From NCBI GenBank assembly GCA_032158295.1, contig CM063256.1, positions 7,847,725-7,911,724 on the forward strand: 64,000 nucleotides of DNA, in the 5' to 3' direction. Made by a program: the position numbers and the translations under genes. This document shows positions 32,648 through 45,102 of the stretch, piece by piece (the stretch's first letter is position 1; each line of letters opens with the position of its first letter). This DNA is from Pycnopodia helianthoides (lineage: Eukaryota > Echinodermata > Asteroidea > Forcipulatida > Asteriidae). The notes beneath the pieces are model-generated. The model saw only the letters and a program-made list of their open reading frames with translations. It did not search any database and was not told where the DNA came from.

Positions 32648-33680
32648 TGTAGAAAGCTTGCAGGTCACTCCTCTTGTCTGGCTCTACGGTCTGATCTACC
32701 TTGCCCCTCCCCTAGAAAGCTGCCAGGCCCCCTCCTCTTGTTAGATTTTATGGTCTGACCCACCTAGCCCCTCCTTTGTATGAAGCTGGCAGACCCCTTC
32801 CTAGTCTGACTCTATGGTCTGATCCATCTAGCCCCTCCCCTAGAAAGCTGCCAGGACCCCTCCTCTGGTTTGATTCTATGGTCTGACCCACCTAGCTCCT
32901 CCCCTAGAAAGCTGCCAGGACCCCTCCTCTGGTTTATTCTATGGTCTGACCCACCTAGCCCCTCTCTTGTAGAAAGCTGGCAGACCCCTCCCTTGTCTGA
33001 CTCTATGGTCTGATCCACCTTGACCCCTCCACTAGAAAGCTGCAAGGACCCCTCCTCTGGTTTGATTCTATGGTCTGACCCACCTAGCTCCTCCCTTGTA
33101 GAAAGCTGGCAGACCCTCCCTTGTTTGACTCTATGGTCTGATCCGCCTAGCCCCTCCCCTAGAGAGCTGCCAGGCTCTCTCCTCTTGTTTGATTCTATGG
33201 TCTCAACCACCTAGCCCCTCCCCTAGAAAGCTGCCAGGCCAGGCCCTCCACTTGACGGTATGATTCTATGGTCTGACCCACCTAGCCCCTCTCTTGTAGG
33301 AAGCTGGCAGACCCCTCCCCTTGTCTGACTCTATGGTCTGATCCACCTAGCCCCTCCCCTAGAAAGCTGCAAGGCCAGGCCCCCCTGTTGATCTATGGTC
33401 TGATCACTGCCCCCCTTTAGAACTGCAGCGCTCTCTGTTGATCTATGGTCTGATCCACCTAGCCCCTCCCCTAGAAAGCTGCAAGGCCAGGCCCTCCTCT
33501 TGTTTGATTCGATCGTCGGACCCACCTAGTCCCTCCCTTGTAGAAAACTGTCAGATCCCTCCCCTTGTCTGACTATACGGTCTGATCCACCGTGCCCCCT
33601 TCTTGTAGAAAGCTGACAGGCCCCTCCTCTACCTGACTCTATGATCGGATACGGTTTGATCCACCTTGATCCGTGAAATG
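32648..33680. repeat. 64-bp minisatellite, about 16 units
   Basis: The unit contains TAGAAAGCTGCCAGGCCCCT, then a CTCTTGTTTGA segment, then CTATGGTCTGACCCACCTAG and CCCCTCC. Measured spacings are 63-65 bp. Two slightly different unit types (CCAGGACCCC and GGCAGACCCC) partly alternate. The unit is near a multiple of three only by chance; the minus-strand frames full of GGSDHR repeats are not a gene. Confidence 0.97.
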
Positions 33681-35220
33681 CGGCCAGGCAAAATTCCCCT
33701 CTCCTTTCCCCCCACAACAACGCCTGCTAAGATTGACTCCCATGTGTCGTTCGTGGCCGTGATGACTCTGTGTTTAACCCAGGGGCAAGGGGATCGATTT
33801 CACCACTGTGAAGTTATTCACCGAGTCAGGACTAATCTCCGGTCCTGCTTTTCAAGCTCACTAAGTGGCCTTGCTCCGGTGATGCAGGCCCCCCCTGTCT
33901 TTCTCCCTCGACACCCCGTGTTGCTCCTGTCCCCCAGTGCTCCGTATTGACCGAGAATCAACCCACGAGAGATACTATGTAATCTGCATTCGAGAGTTTC
34001 ATATTTCTGTGTGTCTCTGACTCGTGTTGTACTTTGGAGTCGTTCGTCTGTCTCAATCAATCATTGCCCCCCCCCCGCACACCCATTATGGACTTCTGAT
34101 ATTAAAAATTACTATAATGAAATGTTACATTTCATAAGCTTTTATGTGGTACAATTTTCAATGTTTTTAAAACTTTTTTTCTTCATATTTACAAACAGAT
34201 AATGTGTTTTGTTACCCTCCACATCAGATGATCATATAAAAACAAAAATAGTAAACGGGAAACAAAAGTGCAGAAAAGGGCTTGTTTGGGAAAGTGCAAT
34301 CGGAAACAACAGTTTAAATTGGTCTAAAGTGCCCTTTAGGAAAAAATGGTGCACCCCTTGTGCCCCCCTAAAGTTTCACCCTTGTTTCACCCAGTGCTTA
34401 CCATTAATTTCCTGCTAAACATGCAACAATATAAGGGACCAGTCATAAACGTGTTTGTTTTGAGGGTATTTTTGGCCGGTAACAGTTCTTGGCCGGGGCG
34501 AAGTAATCCTGTGATAAGCGCGATGCCAACCGACTTCGCGGAATCGGCCTCAGCTCGATGATGGCGTTGACCTCAGAGGTCTGAGGGGGGGGGGGCAGAT
34601 CGGAATCCACCACCAATCAACCGTAGCAGTTGAACTTCCCATTTTAATGTTATTAGAAACAAACCGTGAGCTTTTTCAACACAGTTCATTGGGGTTTAAG
34701 AGTTCTGTGATCTGATGCTGTGACCGGATAACATAAAAATTAATTTGTTTTTTTGAAACGTTTTTATAGGTCCTTTTTTCAAAGTTGCCAAAACACTTTT
34801 GACTTCTCTTGGTTGTGTAAATGATTCAAGGAGTACCGGTAACAATTAATGTTAACCCCGAGTGACGCTATTCAGAATAGCGTCTCCAGCAATGGTTACT
34901 TATTCACCTTTCTGGCGCGTTTCTTCTTGCTGTTTTGGCTCGAAACCGATGATGCCGTGTATCGTAGACAATCAAGTCTTTTCCAGCCTGTCGGTCTATC
35001 GCAACCGCTCCTCAGGGTACGAGGTTGCAAACAGGATCTTACCCACGGCTTGATACTTCATTGTGTGTATTGACATTGACACTTCTCCCTGGCAACGAAG
35101 GCCGACTGAGGCCCAAGTACAAGGTTGGGAATGTTATTCAAAGACGCGATGTCATTGCAATTTCCAAATGAATGTGTTTTACGCGACGAACTCATAAACT
35201 CGCTTACGGGGGACACGACC
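33681..35220. other. Spacer, no gene seen
   Basis: Poly-C near 34068 and poly-G near 34587. Frames of 60-94 codons on both strands show no recognised domain. Confidence 0.45.
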
Positions 35221-35413
35221 AGGGCCCACATAGAGCTGCTTAAGCACAAAATATTGCTTAACAATTGCCTGCTCAGCAGATATGAGCAGGATACCCGTTA
35301 CAAATTGTATATGTGACATGGTAGTTCGGCTGGTATAACCTTATTCTGGTAAGCATAATTTTGTTGTGCTTAGCTACTTGTTGTGCTTAAGCAGCTGTAT
35401 GAAATTGGAGCCC
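35221..35413 (-). mobile_element. Family G element, copy 6
   Basis: Ends AGGGCCCACATAGAGCTGCT and GCAGCTGTATGAAATTGGAG. Internal order is reversed relative to copy 2 (AATATTGCTTAACAATTG first, GCTTAGCTACTTGTTGTGC last). Confidence 0.92.
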
Positions 35414-35887
35414 AATATACCGCCATCTTATGTTCCTGTATTGTTAAGCACCAAAATCAAGAGGGCCTAAATCTCACAGCATCGGATTCGAGACATAAAT
35501 TTGAATGGAATCCAAGAGCTGGATGATGGCCTGTTTTGTTGTTGTCACAATCGTAACTTGGTAGAGTCAAAATAAACATCTCCAAACTATATGGACCATT
35601 TGTTTTAAAGAGCCACGGGGATGTCACGGCGTGTACTTTTCAGCTGGTACTCGGAAGTTCCGGGTACCTGTATAAAAAAGGCAAGGTAATAAATTGAGAT
35701 GTGTTTCATCTCCAGGTCACAACGTACCTTAACGGTCATGTGCTTTAGGGTAACATACCTTTTATTCTGCTGAAGCTCTAGTTGGTATCGCCCATTCCCA
35801 CCACCTTACCAGTGCGGCCCCTCACACTCTGATTACATCAGGGGTGTAACCAGAGGGAGGGGCGCCCCCTCCCAGAAACAGTAACCG
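35414..35887. other. Spacer, no gene seen
   Basis: No repeat, RNA or coding family is recognised. Confidence 0.45.
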
Positions 35888-35896
35888 CTGTTGCCC

Positions 35897-36152
35897 TAGC
35901 CCGAACATCTGACGTCACACATCGAGGCTCGTGAATAACGCCAGAGACCGGCTTTGAGCATTTGGAGAGATCCTGACAAACGCACCTTTGACCTTGCATC
36001 TCATTCACATGGTAGTCTATTTTATGAACGTATACATTACCAATACCATAGAGTGATATATAGGAACGTACATTACCGTAATTAATATACCGGTGCCTGT
36101 CCTTATCCTTGCGGTAAGGACAGGGGTGCGGTCAGGTCAGGGGACCAGTCTA
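35897..36152 (+). mobile_element. Family J element, copy 2, 9-bp target duplication
   Basis: TAGCCCGAACATCTGACGTC to GGGGACCAGTCTA, flanked by CTGTTGCCC at 35888-35896 and 36153-36161. Compared with copy 1 it has a different middle (a run including CATTACCAATACCATAGAG). Confidence 0.92.
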
Positions 36153-36539
36153 CTGTTGCCCCTCCCCCAATGTGATAAACATTTCAGAAAGGAATAGTTA
36201 AATGCATTAAATAGCCCCCTCCACCTCCAATCATGTATTCCACCCGCTTGCTTACCCCCACCCCAATGCAAATGCCTCATTGGGTCACCACACTAATTGG
36301 CAAAGTACGGACAGCTGATTTAAAAGATTGTTCTCGAAGGGCGCCCTCAGCAGGTCGTGCACGGCTGATACGTCAGCAGTAGCGTAGACCAGCGGGCAGG
36401 GGGCGGTAGCCCCAGAATCCTTGCCCCCTTGCTTCCCGAAAGAGATTGTAAAAATGCACACATTAATGGTGGTGCGACTATATGAAACAATCATCTCCCC
36501 CATCCCCCCTCTCCCGCAATAAAAGTATTTGCTTAAATA

Positions 36540-36692
36540 CTTTCTGCTTCGCAAAACAATAGAAGGATACCAGTCACAGATTGTACTCGGTAAAACTACA
36601 TGAAATTTGTCTGGTAACTATATTCTGGTAAGCTTCTTCTTAGCTTCTTTTTGTGCTTATTAACTTATTAAGCAGCTCTATGAAATTGGGAC
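36540..36692 (-). mobile_element. Family G element, copy 7 (left part lost)
   Basis: From CTTCTGCTTCGCAAAACAAT through GGATACCAGTCACAGATTG to GCAGCTCTATGAAATTGGGA. The first inverted end is missing. Confidence 0.85.
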
Positions 36693-39011
36693 CAGGTAGA
36701 AAGGATTACGGTTCCGTAATAGCATCGTGGTCGTCACCGTATCACGGCCGAGTTGTAAACAGACCTGTGTTGCCCCTCACTCAGTGCTGCACCTGATTGG
36801 AGTATACGCCCCATGATACGACCGTAATTCAAGGTATCCGGGCCCCGGTCATCAGCGCCTGCTGCCCGGGTCTGCAGTTCCGCGGGTGTGTGACGGTGGA
36901 GCAGGTATACGACGAGCCCGGGCGCGCTATACGCAGGGCACGGTCGGTCATTGACACTCAACAAGTCATCTGATTCAGATCGAGTACCTGCAAAAAGGAC
37001 AGTTTGGTTTTTCAGGAGTTGCACTGTTTTCTGGTTGTTTTTGTTTTGTTCAAAAATGACAGCCCTATTTTGTTAACTTGTTGGGTCCCCCCCCCCCATG
37101 CATTTGATCTTTGCTGCAAGATCCGGAAGTTGTCAATATTCTGTATGTGCCAATATTAAAAACTTTAAAAAAAATAAACTGCCCTATACTGTCCTTTCCA
37201 TACCCTGACTAGTTTTGCGAGGCAACTTTATTGTACTATATGCCGAACAGGTTGTGATTATGGAAATGCAAACTGTCTTTTTGCTCGTAAAAAGGTCATG
37301 GCATTTTCAGGTTGTCTGAAAAAATGCACATACAGTCATGTTGGATTTCTGTTATTCGTTTGTTGTTGTTGCAACCGTATTCATGATCTTTCTGACTGTA
37401 CTTTGCCGGGGCCGGCCGGTTTGAAGTTTGACTCACGGGTTCGTAACCAAGGATTCCCCCCTCGACCCCAAGTTGGTTTTATACATCAACCAGTCTCCGA
37501 GGCACACTGTGGTCGAATACGAGGGGAGGGTGGAGGGTGGCGGGGGGGGGGGGTTCATGCCCCCTTTCAACTCAATCCCGTGGTGGCTGATGGTACAAAT
37601 TGGTTCCGGCCGCTCAACCATTTGTCACATGTTCGATTTAAGTCAATTAATACCCCTCAAAAGGCACTATGAGTTTTACGGTGGCATTTACTAATCAACA
37701 GTCGGTGAAAATTGAGCCTTTCCGTCATCAACGGGTCCACGGACGGAAGGAAGACCCCCCCCCCCCCCAACTCCGGCCCAGGATTTCTCTCCCCGCGCCA
37801 AGTGACACTGTCAATCCACAGCTCGCATTTCATTCATGAAGACACTTCTCGGAGTTTTGTTGTTTTGTTGTTTAAATATATACAATTACCGGTACTTCCA
37901 TGCTGTTCGCGCCATTAGACGCCGAGGGATTTGGGGTTCGGATCACCCCCGGCTGCCTGCCGCGCCGCGCCTCGGCCGGGGTCTCCACACACAACGAGCC
38001 CGTATATAGGCGTCGTCAACAACGCCGTTCCCCAGAAAAACCGCATAATCTTCCTGTTTTGGCTCACAATTATGGCCCCCGTTGCAAGACGATCAACTCG
38101 CTCCGGTATCCGGTAATAACTCACTCAGTATCAGTTTACGAGTGACGACAGTTCGGGAGGAAAGTTTGCCAAATTGCTTGTGACACTAGTTGATCGCTCC
38201 CGGCTACCTTGGACTCGTCACCGCGCCGCAGGGTTGGGGGACAGGGAGTCATCGCTTTCAAACCAGGCACTCTCCTATTTTTCCTTTCTTCTATTTTTAA
38301 CCCTGGCTCTGTTTATATTGAGAGGGTTGACGTGATCGAAGGTGACATGCCACCAGAAACTGTTTCCCCAGATTTTGGAAATTCTTTCGTCTCCACCAAG
38401 CTTTCGGGTATCGCTGGCTTTTTTTCCTCCTCCCCTCGTACAAAAAAAAACACATTGTAAATGAATCGTGGAATTCAATTATATGCGAATTGGGAGCGGG
38501 GTAGATTTATAGCTGCTTGGCAGCACGCAGGGGAACCTGGATGCTCGAGTTGTTTAGAGAAAACACGAGGGGCCGAAAATTAGATTACGTTATGATCACT
38601 TCTACAGTCAGTGCATATTGATGTAAAAAATTGACGTAAACTACTACTACAGGGAGTGGACACTTTGTACGAAGTGTGAGTGCAGTTCAATTTAGCACTT
38701 GTCAAAAAACATCTGTCTCGAGTTTAAAGAGGAAGTTGATTTAAATGTTTTTTTGTGGGGAAGAGTATAAAAGTCCACACTCCAATCGTCAAGTTGTCAA
38801 TAATAAACAAATCAAAACGCAATAACAGACCCATTAAAAACTCATCAAATTTGGTGGTCACGACTTGTTAGGGTGAAAGACAGCGAAAATAGTTGTAGGC
38901 CTATAACTTATCAGAGGTCATTTCGATAGTGGCAGTCGAAATAACCAACGGCGATTTGTCGTGATCTCTATAAATGCTATTTTTGTGATTTGAGTAAAAT
39001 TCCAATTATTT
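36693..39011. other. Spacer with GC-rich patches and a weak exon-like frame
   Basis: A minus-strand frame open over 36737-37024 has a good acceptor-like TCCTTTTTGCAG ending at 36988 (see findings). Poly-C/G tracts lie at 37087, 37541 and 37757. CpG-rich sequence (CTGCCGCGCCGCGCCTCGGC) lies at about 37955-37980. No known protein is recognised. Confidence 0.35.
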
Positions 39012-39708
39012 TGTTGTGATTTGTGTGATCTTCAAATGCTATTTTGTGATTTGTGTGATCTTCGAATGCTATTTTTGTGATTTGTGCGATCTTCAAATGC
39101 TATTTTGTGATTTGTGTGATCTTCAAATGCTATTTTGTGATTTGTGTGATCTTCGAATGCTATTTTGTGATTTGTGTGATCTTCAAATGCTATTTTGCTA
39201 TTTGTGTTATCTTCAATGCTATTTTGTGATTTGTGTGATCTTCAAATGCTAGTTTGTGATTTGTGTGATCTTCAAATGCTATTTTGCTATTTGTGTTATC
39301 TTCAAATGCTATTTTGTGATTTGTGTGATCTTCAAATGCTAGTTTTGATTAGTGCGATCTTCAAACGCTTTGTTGTGATTTGTGTGATCTTCAAAATTAA
39401 TGCTTTTTGTGATTTTAGTGATCTTCAAATGCTAGTTTGTGATTTGTGTGATCTTCAAATGCTATTTTGCTATTTGTGTTATCTTCAAATGCTATTTTGT
39501 GATTTGTGTGATCTTCAAATGCTAGTTTGTGATTAGTGCGATCTTCAAACGCTTTGTTGTGATTTGTGTGATCTTCAAAATTAATGCTTTTTGTGATTTG
39601 TGTGATCTTCAAAATTAATGCTTTTTGTGATTTGTGTGATCTTCAAATTAATGCTTTTTGTGATTTGGTGATCTTCAAATTTTAGTGATCTTCAATGCTA
39701 TTTTGACA
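39012..39708 (+). repeat. 30-bp minisatellite with 183-bp higher-order repeat
   Basis: The unit is TGTGATTTGTGTGATCTTCA followed by AATGCTATTT, about 22 copies. A composite block beginning GCTATTTGTGTTATCTTCAA occurs at 39286 and 39469, 183 bp apart, with the same series of variant units (ATTAGTGCGATC, AAACGCTTTG, AAATTAATGC). It translates as FCDLCDLQML repeats, which is not evidence of a gene. Confidence 0.97.
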
Positions 39709-41364
39709 GACTCAATTGTGACATTAGTGCTTTTGTTTTAAATAGTAAAAATCTGCGACTTTCCAAGATTCAAACTATTAAATCAATGCCCCCTCCGGAA
39801 TTTAGCGCTCTTGTACTTTTTGTAACATTGCATTTAAATCAATGTTTTGTTATTATGAATGCCAGACTCTCCAAACATTCCATCGATAACACACACAAAA
39901 ATGATTTAAAATTCCTTCTGAATAATAGAGCAAGTATAAACATTCCTCTTTAATTTTCAACAGTTGTGTTTTGCTCAGTCATTTGTTGTTGGTGTATTAT
40001 TGTAATGAAGGCTGGTTCTACAGTGCCTTAGTATTTTATTGTTATTTTTTATTATTATTAATAGGGAAAACTAATGCATCTTTAGGCACTGAACGCTCGT
40101 TCATTCCCTCCACCTCCTCTCCAACCCTGTCCACACTTGAATAATCCTATCATCCTATCATTCAATAACAGCCATAGCCTCCGGTTTCATCTTCACCGCC
40201 AAGTGGCTCGCAACGCGGCGCGGCCAGGCCCCGTGCCGCCTGTCGAGCGCCTCACCGCGCCGCCTGGCGTGCCCCTTCGTCTCAACCGCCCCGCGCCGGC
40301 TTCCTGTAAAAAAAAAACCACGGTGGCTCGGCCGGGCCGTGATTACTAAGCAACTCCTTTTTGTATCATCTCACAAAGTGAACGCCACTAGGCTTTATTA
40401 ATCATCCTCATCATCATCATCGACTGCATGTACTCAAACAAGACGCGTGGCCGTGCTCGAGTGCGATTCCATTACACGGTATCGGTTTTGTCGTCGGCTC
40501 GATTTCCACGATCATGCTTGGACGCCACCAACGGGCGAGTGCCACTCGTGTCCTCGAGGGATTCCTTCAGTGTTTCCCGCCAGAAAAAAATAGTCCTCCT
40601 TGAGCATTAACAGCAAACTGACTCACCTGTTGTAGAATACATTGCTTAATTTAGTCGCAGTATCGATACCAAGTTACTCGATACCATCGCGCCCGTGTTC
40701 GTAAACATTCTCGGATATCAATAAACACACAGTTACAACTAACCTACCAAACCCTCACCGATTTTGACAATCTTGTTTTGGTGAGAAAAAAACATGTTTT
40801 TGTTTAGTTGGGGGTCTTCTGCACGCTCAAATTAGTATACAAATATTTCTCTAAAGTGATGGTACTGGTGTGAACTTTATAATCAGTAAGCTTTGAGGGA
40901 ATCTGGTCATGCACCCCTTCTTCTCCAAAGATATCTACATTGTGAATAAGACATCAGGTCCCCCAGGTCTGGTTCCTGTCTCCACTCTAAGTCTATACCA
41001 CCCTCTGTGGTATTTGCTATTGAATATCCCCTCATAGCCCGTGATATCTTCAGGATGATGTCAACCATGCATGAAGAGAGTCACAACAACTGTCAACGGC
41101 GAGACTTGGAACAGTGAATACTCTCGCCTGTTTACGGTATCAATGGCGAGGAGGGACTTTTGTAAAAATGGAGTGCTGGAAGTTGACTGTGTCATATTAA
41201 TGCCATTTGCTCGTCAGATTAGTAAGAGGTCTGCATTGACCCGAGAAGGGTCAGAGAGGGCCAGTTTATTGAGACCCAACGATTATGATGAGTCAGGCAG
41301 GATGTGTGATCATTATGGAAGGATTTTCAGTTCAGTTTGTTTGTTGATGACCAGAAGTTTGAGT
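39709..41364. other. Spacer with GC-rich patch 40195-40345
   Basis: CpG-dense sequence (AACGCGGCGCGGCCAGGCC, CGCCCCGCGCCGGCTTCC) stands out from its AT-rich surroundings. It may be a CpG island or a lost exon. Proline/arginine-rich frames there match nothing known. Confidence 0.4.
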
Positions 41365-42225
41365 TAGTCTGACCCTGATCTGACAACGGCGGGGTCAGGA
41401 AGGTCCAAACTGGGTATGACGCAGTATCCCTGGCCAATCAGTTGAAATAGGGTCTACTTGATTCCCATGTGACGAATCTTACACATGGGAACACGAGTCC
41501 TTTGACCCTATTTGAGTCAATCTGACAATGATGGGTCAAAGACAGGTCCAGTCGTGATCAAACACGGCGTCTCTGGTTAACTAGGTCCACTTCATTCCTG
41601 ACTAGCCGAATCTGACATTCACCTGAACGGTTTTATGGGGATTTAGCCGGTTAAGTCTTTTTGAGTCAATCTGACAATGTTGGGCAGACAAGTCCAAATC
41701 TTGATCAAACACGGCGGCCCGTGGCCAATCAGTTGAACCAGTGTCCACTTCATTCCCACTCTCCTAATCTGACATTGACCTAAAATGTTATGGGAATCTA
41801 GTCGTTTGACCCTATTGGAGTCAATCTGACAATGACGGGCCAGACGGGGCCGAATCTTGATCAAACACGGTGTCATAGGCCATTTTGTTGAACTAAGGTC
41901 CACATCATTCCCACTCGCCTCATCTGACATTCATATTAAAGGTGTTGGGAGTTGACCCCATTTGAGTCAATCCGACATTGACGGGTCAGACAGGGCCGAC
42001 TCTTTATCATGAAACACGGTGTCTCTAGTTGAATGGTATGGTCTTGGTGGAGCCATATGACTCTATTTGAGTCAGATTCAGATCAGGGCCAAATCTGTAT
42101 CAATAAACACGGTGTCCTTAGTTGAACTAGGGTCCACTTCATTGGCTCATCATTCGCCGAATCTGACATTCACGTCAAAAGGTATGGGCTTGGAGCCATT
42201 TTGACCCTATTTGAGTCACTCTAAA
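41365..42225 (+). repeat. Degenerate tandem array, period 146-155 bp
   Basis: Each unit has CCCTATTTGAGTCAATCTGA, then GATCAAACACGG, then GTTGAACTAGGGTCCACTTC, then GAATCTGACATTCACCT. GAGTCAA starts at 41514, 41663, 41818 and 41964. About six diverged units. Confidence 0.93.
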
Positions 42226-43376
42226 CTCTGAAATGTTTCAAATGGTATCCCCCATCCTCAGGTTGCAGCAACGGTCAGTCTAATAGTGTAGGTTGGCAGG
42301 GATGAGTAAACATTGGGTGGTGTCTGGTTATGGTCAATTTACAGGTTGCCCCGGCCTCGGCCATCACTGTGCGTCTGATTGATCTCAAACGTGGGGGTAT
42401 CCTGCCCGCGGTAACTGACACGACTTGTCAACTTGGCTTGGAATCAGCTTCAGCCCTCCGGTGTGTGGCAGTGTACACTAAAATGGTCAACTTCTCTGTC
42501 TGTCCCCCTTCGTGTCAAGAAACTTGACACAGCGGTCATACAACTTTTCAGCTGATCGGCTGTTAGTATTATTATTGTTGTGAATTTGTGGTTTATGGCA
42601 TAGAGCATGCATGGAGCAACCAACGATGCCTAATAAATGAAACTTTACCTTTCTTGTGTTGATCAACAATGGTTGGCATGGAAGGCTGAAAGTTAGCAAA
42701 TTATTCAAATCGCGGTACTGATGTAGTGACCAAATTCAACATTTTCCTGCAAACTTTTAATCAGACAAACATCTTATGATTGGTTGCTTTGTTTCCAACA
42801 AATTCAACACTATTTTTGAATATTTGTGTAGTTGTCCAACCTTGGTTAGCAAAAACTTGGGCTGTGACGTTAAAAGAGAGGTCTATACATGAATTATAAT
42901 CACTGTAGCTTGCAAGCCTGGGAACAAGGGTGCTCGCTATGTGAACCAGAAACACCGGGGTTAAGTTAACCCCTACTCTTCCACGATAAGAGTTCTGTTG
43001 GATTCTTTTGCTTGCACTTGCCTTTTAAGATAGTACCTTAGAAAACCTGAAGAAGACTGGACTTGGTCCTTTTTCTTTAGTTTCGCTATACAACAAAGTT
43101 GCATGCATGTAAGAGTAATGCATTTGAACATAGAATTGAATCAGCTATAAAACCCTCCGCGATAGATAAATGGTCTAGTTGGACGTACCGTACACTGGAC
43201 GTTGCAGCCGGCAATAGTCTTGATCCCATATCGCTTATGAGTGCATACATGTACATTTTGCAGCTATAGCACCAGTCCATTTGTGGGGTCACAGGGAGTT
43301 TTGCCTTGATGTATAAATGCTACCGTGTGTATAGTAACCATTGAAAGTCGTGTAATGAAGACGAAACATTTCTAAA
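42226..43376. other. Spacer, no gene seen
   Basis: No repeat, RNA or coding family is recognised. Confidence 0.45.
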
Positions 43377-43607
43377 TTAACCCTCTTGCTGTCTGACCAT
43401 TCAATACCATTCACTGTGGTTTTGAATGATAAATAAACTATGCCAGCCTGCAGTATGATACCATGAGGGAATGCATTACACAGTACACAGTTAGTTCTGT
43501 GCACAGTTGTGCCACCGTACACAACCTTGGCAGTCGAAGGGTTTCAAATGGTTGGTCAACTCACTGGAAAATGTCGCCAAGAGTCACTGAGAGTAGGAGG
43601 GTTTTAA
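43377..43607 (+). mobile_element. Family M element, copy 2
   Basis: TTAACCCTCTTGCTGTCTGA to GAGTAGGAGGGTTTTAA. TTAA lies at both edges and the terminal inverted repeat is AACCCTC. Confidence 0.9.
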
Positions 43608-45024
43608 TTGTGGATTAAGATAGTTCCGATTTGCCTCACGAGCGGTCAGATTTAACGAGCCTTGTTTGTTTTGAGTATGCCGTTAATTCCCCCGTTCACC
43701 TTGGCGGCGTCTCCACAGATCACACTGACATCAGGCCAGCTGTCCGTCTGTACTGCAAGACATGCGGTCACCCTGTGTTTCGACACAGTCCAACATTACG
43801 GGGTTTATTGACTGTTTTCTGTGAGCGGTCAATACTTATCTCACTTATAGCGGTCGGTGTATATAAACCACACCGTGATAGACAGTGCGTGGCCAGACTA
43901 GAAGTCTGATACCCGACTCCAGATGTCGGGTTCAGAGAAACGCTGTAGGGGCCATCTCTCGCAGTTTATTGGCCTGTCAAAATTTGGCTGTCTGTCACTT
44001 TGTATAGAAACCGGCTCGATTATTATTATTTTTTTTCTTCATTTCCTTTACTTTTTTTCGTTCTTCACATATCACTTTAATGATTTCCATCGTCTGCATG
44101 ATCATCATCGGTGTTGGGGAACCGACCGAAAATGACTTTTAATTGACCCAGTCCGATGCAGCGCGACGCCTGGAGGTGTTAAGTGGGATTAACCGGCGAC
44201 TTCGCTCCCTCGACACCCCCGTCCCCTCCCTCCCTCCCTCCCTCCTCCTTTCCCTCGTTCCAATCCCAGCTTCAAACTCCTCCGGGCAGTTTCCAATTCC
44301 AGGAACCTCTCCAGCGTTCAATTCAATCTTGAAAGAGAAGATAAATTGCCTCCTCTCCACATCCCCGCATCATTATTAATATTACCCCCACCCCACATCT
44401 TTATTTTGCATCATCGCATCTCATCACGCATCTCCGGAGTCCCCGAACAAATCCGTGCCTTTCTGGGAATTCTACCCCGCCGCGCTGCTGCGCTGATGCC
44501 TCCAGATGCTCGCTCGCCCCGTGTGTGTATGTGACTCCACGGAGTCTCAGAGCGCAACCCTCCGATGATCAAGGTTCTGCGAATAGCCAATAATTGCATT
44601 TTAAACCTAACGGAGAGGGGACTCCTTAGTAGTGTTACACTCGGTCAATACGACCGTCGTCTGCCGGGGTACCAAGCGGAGTGGATGATGCGATTGTTAA
44701 TCAAGATGAGATGGGGAATGGAATTCGCCCTGAGCGGTTTTTTTTATTTGTAATGCTGGCTGTACGTGCACGACGTTCTCTCTACGGTGTTCTCACACTA
44801 TGGTTGTACAAACCCAGCCACGGTCGCCTCTTTTTTTTTTTTTTTTTTTTTTGCACGGACGGACGGGTAGCGTTAATTTCAAAACGGTGTGTCTGTACAT
44901 GGTCGGTTTCCGTCGTCGGGTTTTCACCCAATTAAAAAATCCTAATTAGTTTATTGGCTTTTTGGTGTATTGGGTTTTTTTTCCACTTGATCTTATTTTC
45001 GTATTTGAACGCAGTTCAGAAGTT
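43608..45024. other. Spacer with CCCT repeats and poly-T
   Basis: A (CCTC)n run lies at about 44222-44250 and a poly-T at about 44832-44852. The CpG content is raised at 44460-44525. Frames of up to 92 codons show no domain. Confidence 0.45.
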
Positions 45025-45102
45025 CAACGCCCAAGAGAAAGTAAGCGTTGCAGTTAAAAGCGCAATGCCCAAGAGAAAGTAAGCGTTGCAGTTAAAAGCG
45101 CA
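45025..45102 (+). repeat. 38-bp tandem duplication
   Basis: CCCAAGAGAAAGTAAGCGTT and the following GCAGTTAAAAGCG occur twice, at 45025 and 45063. Confidence 0.95.

Noticed and set aside
32812..33210. Repetitive minus-strand proteins (GGSDHR repeats)
   Set aside because: They are translations of the 64-bp minisatellite. The repeat explains the open frames.
39016..39536. Repetitive FCDLCDLQML protein
   Set aside because: It is a translation of the 30-bp minisatellite. Units of 30 bp stay in frame by arithmetic.
43631..43909. Cysteine-containing frame with YCKTCGHP
   Set aside because: A single CxxC pair is not a zinc finger, and the frame lacks any further domain pattern.
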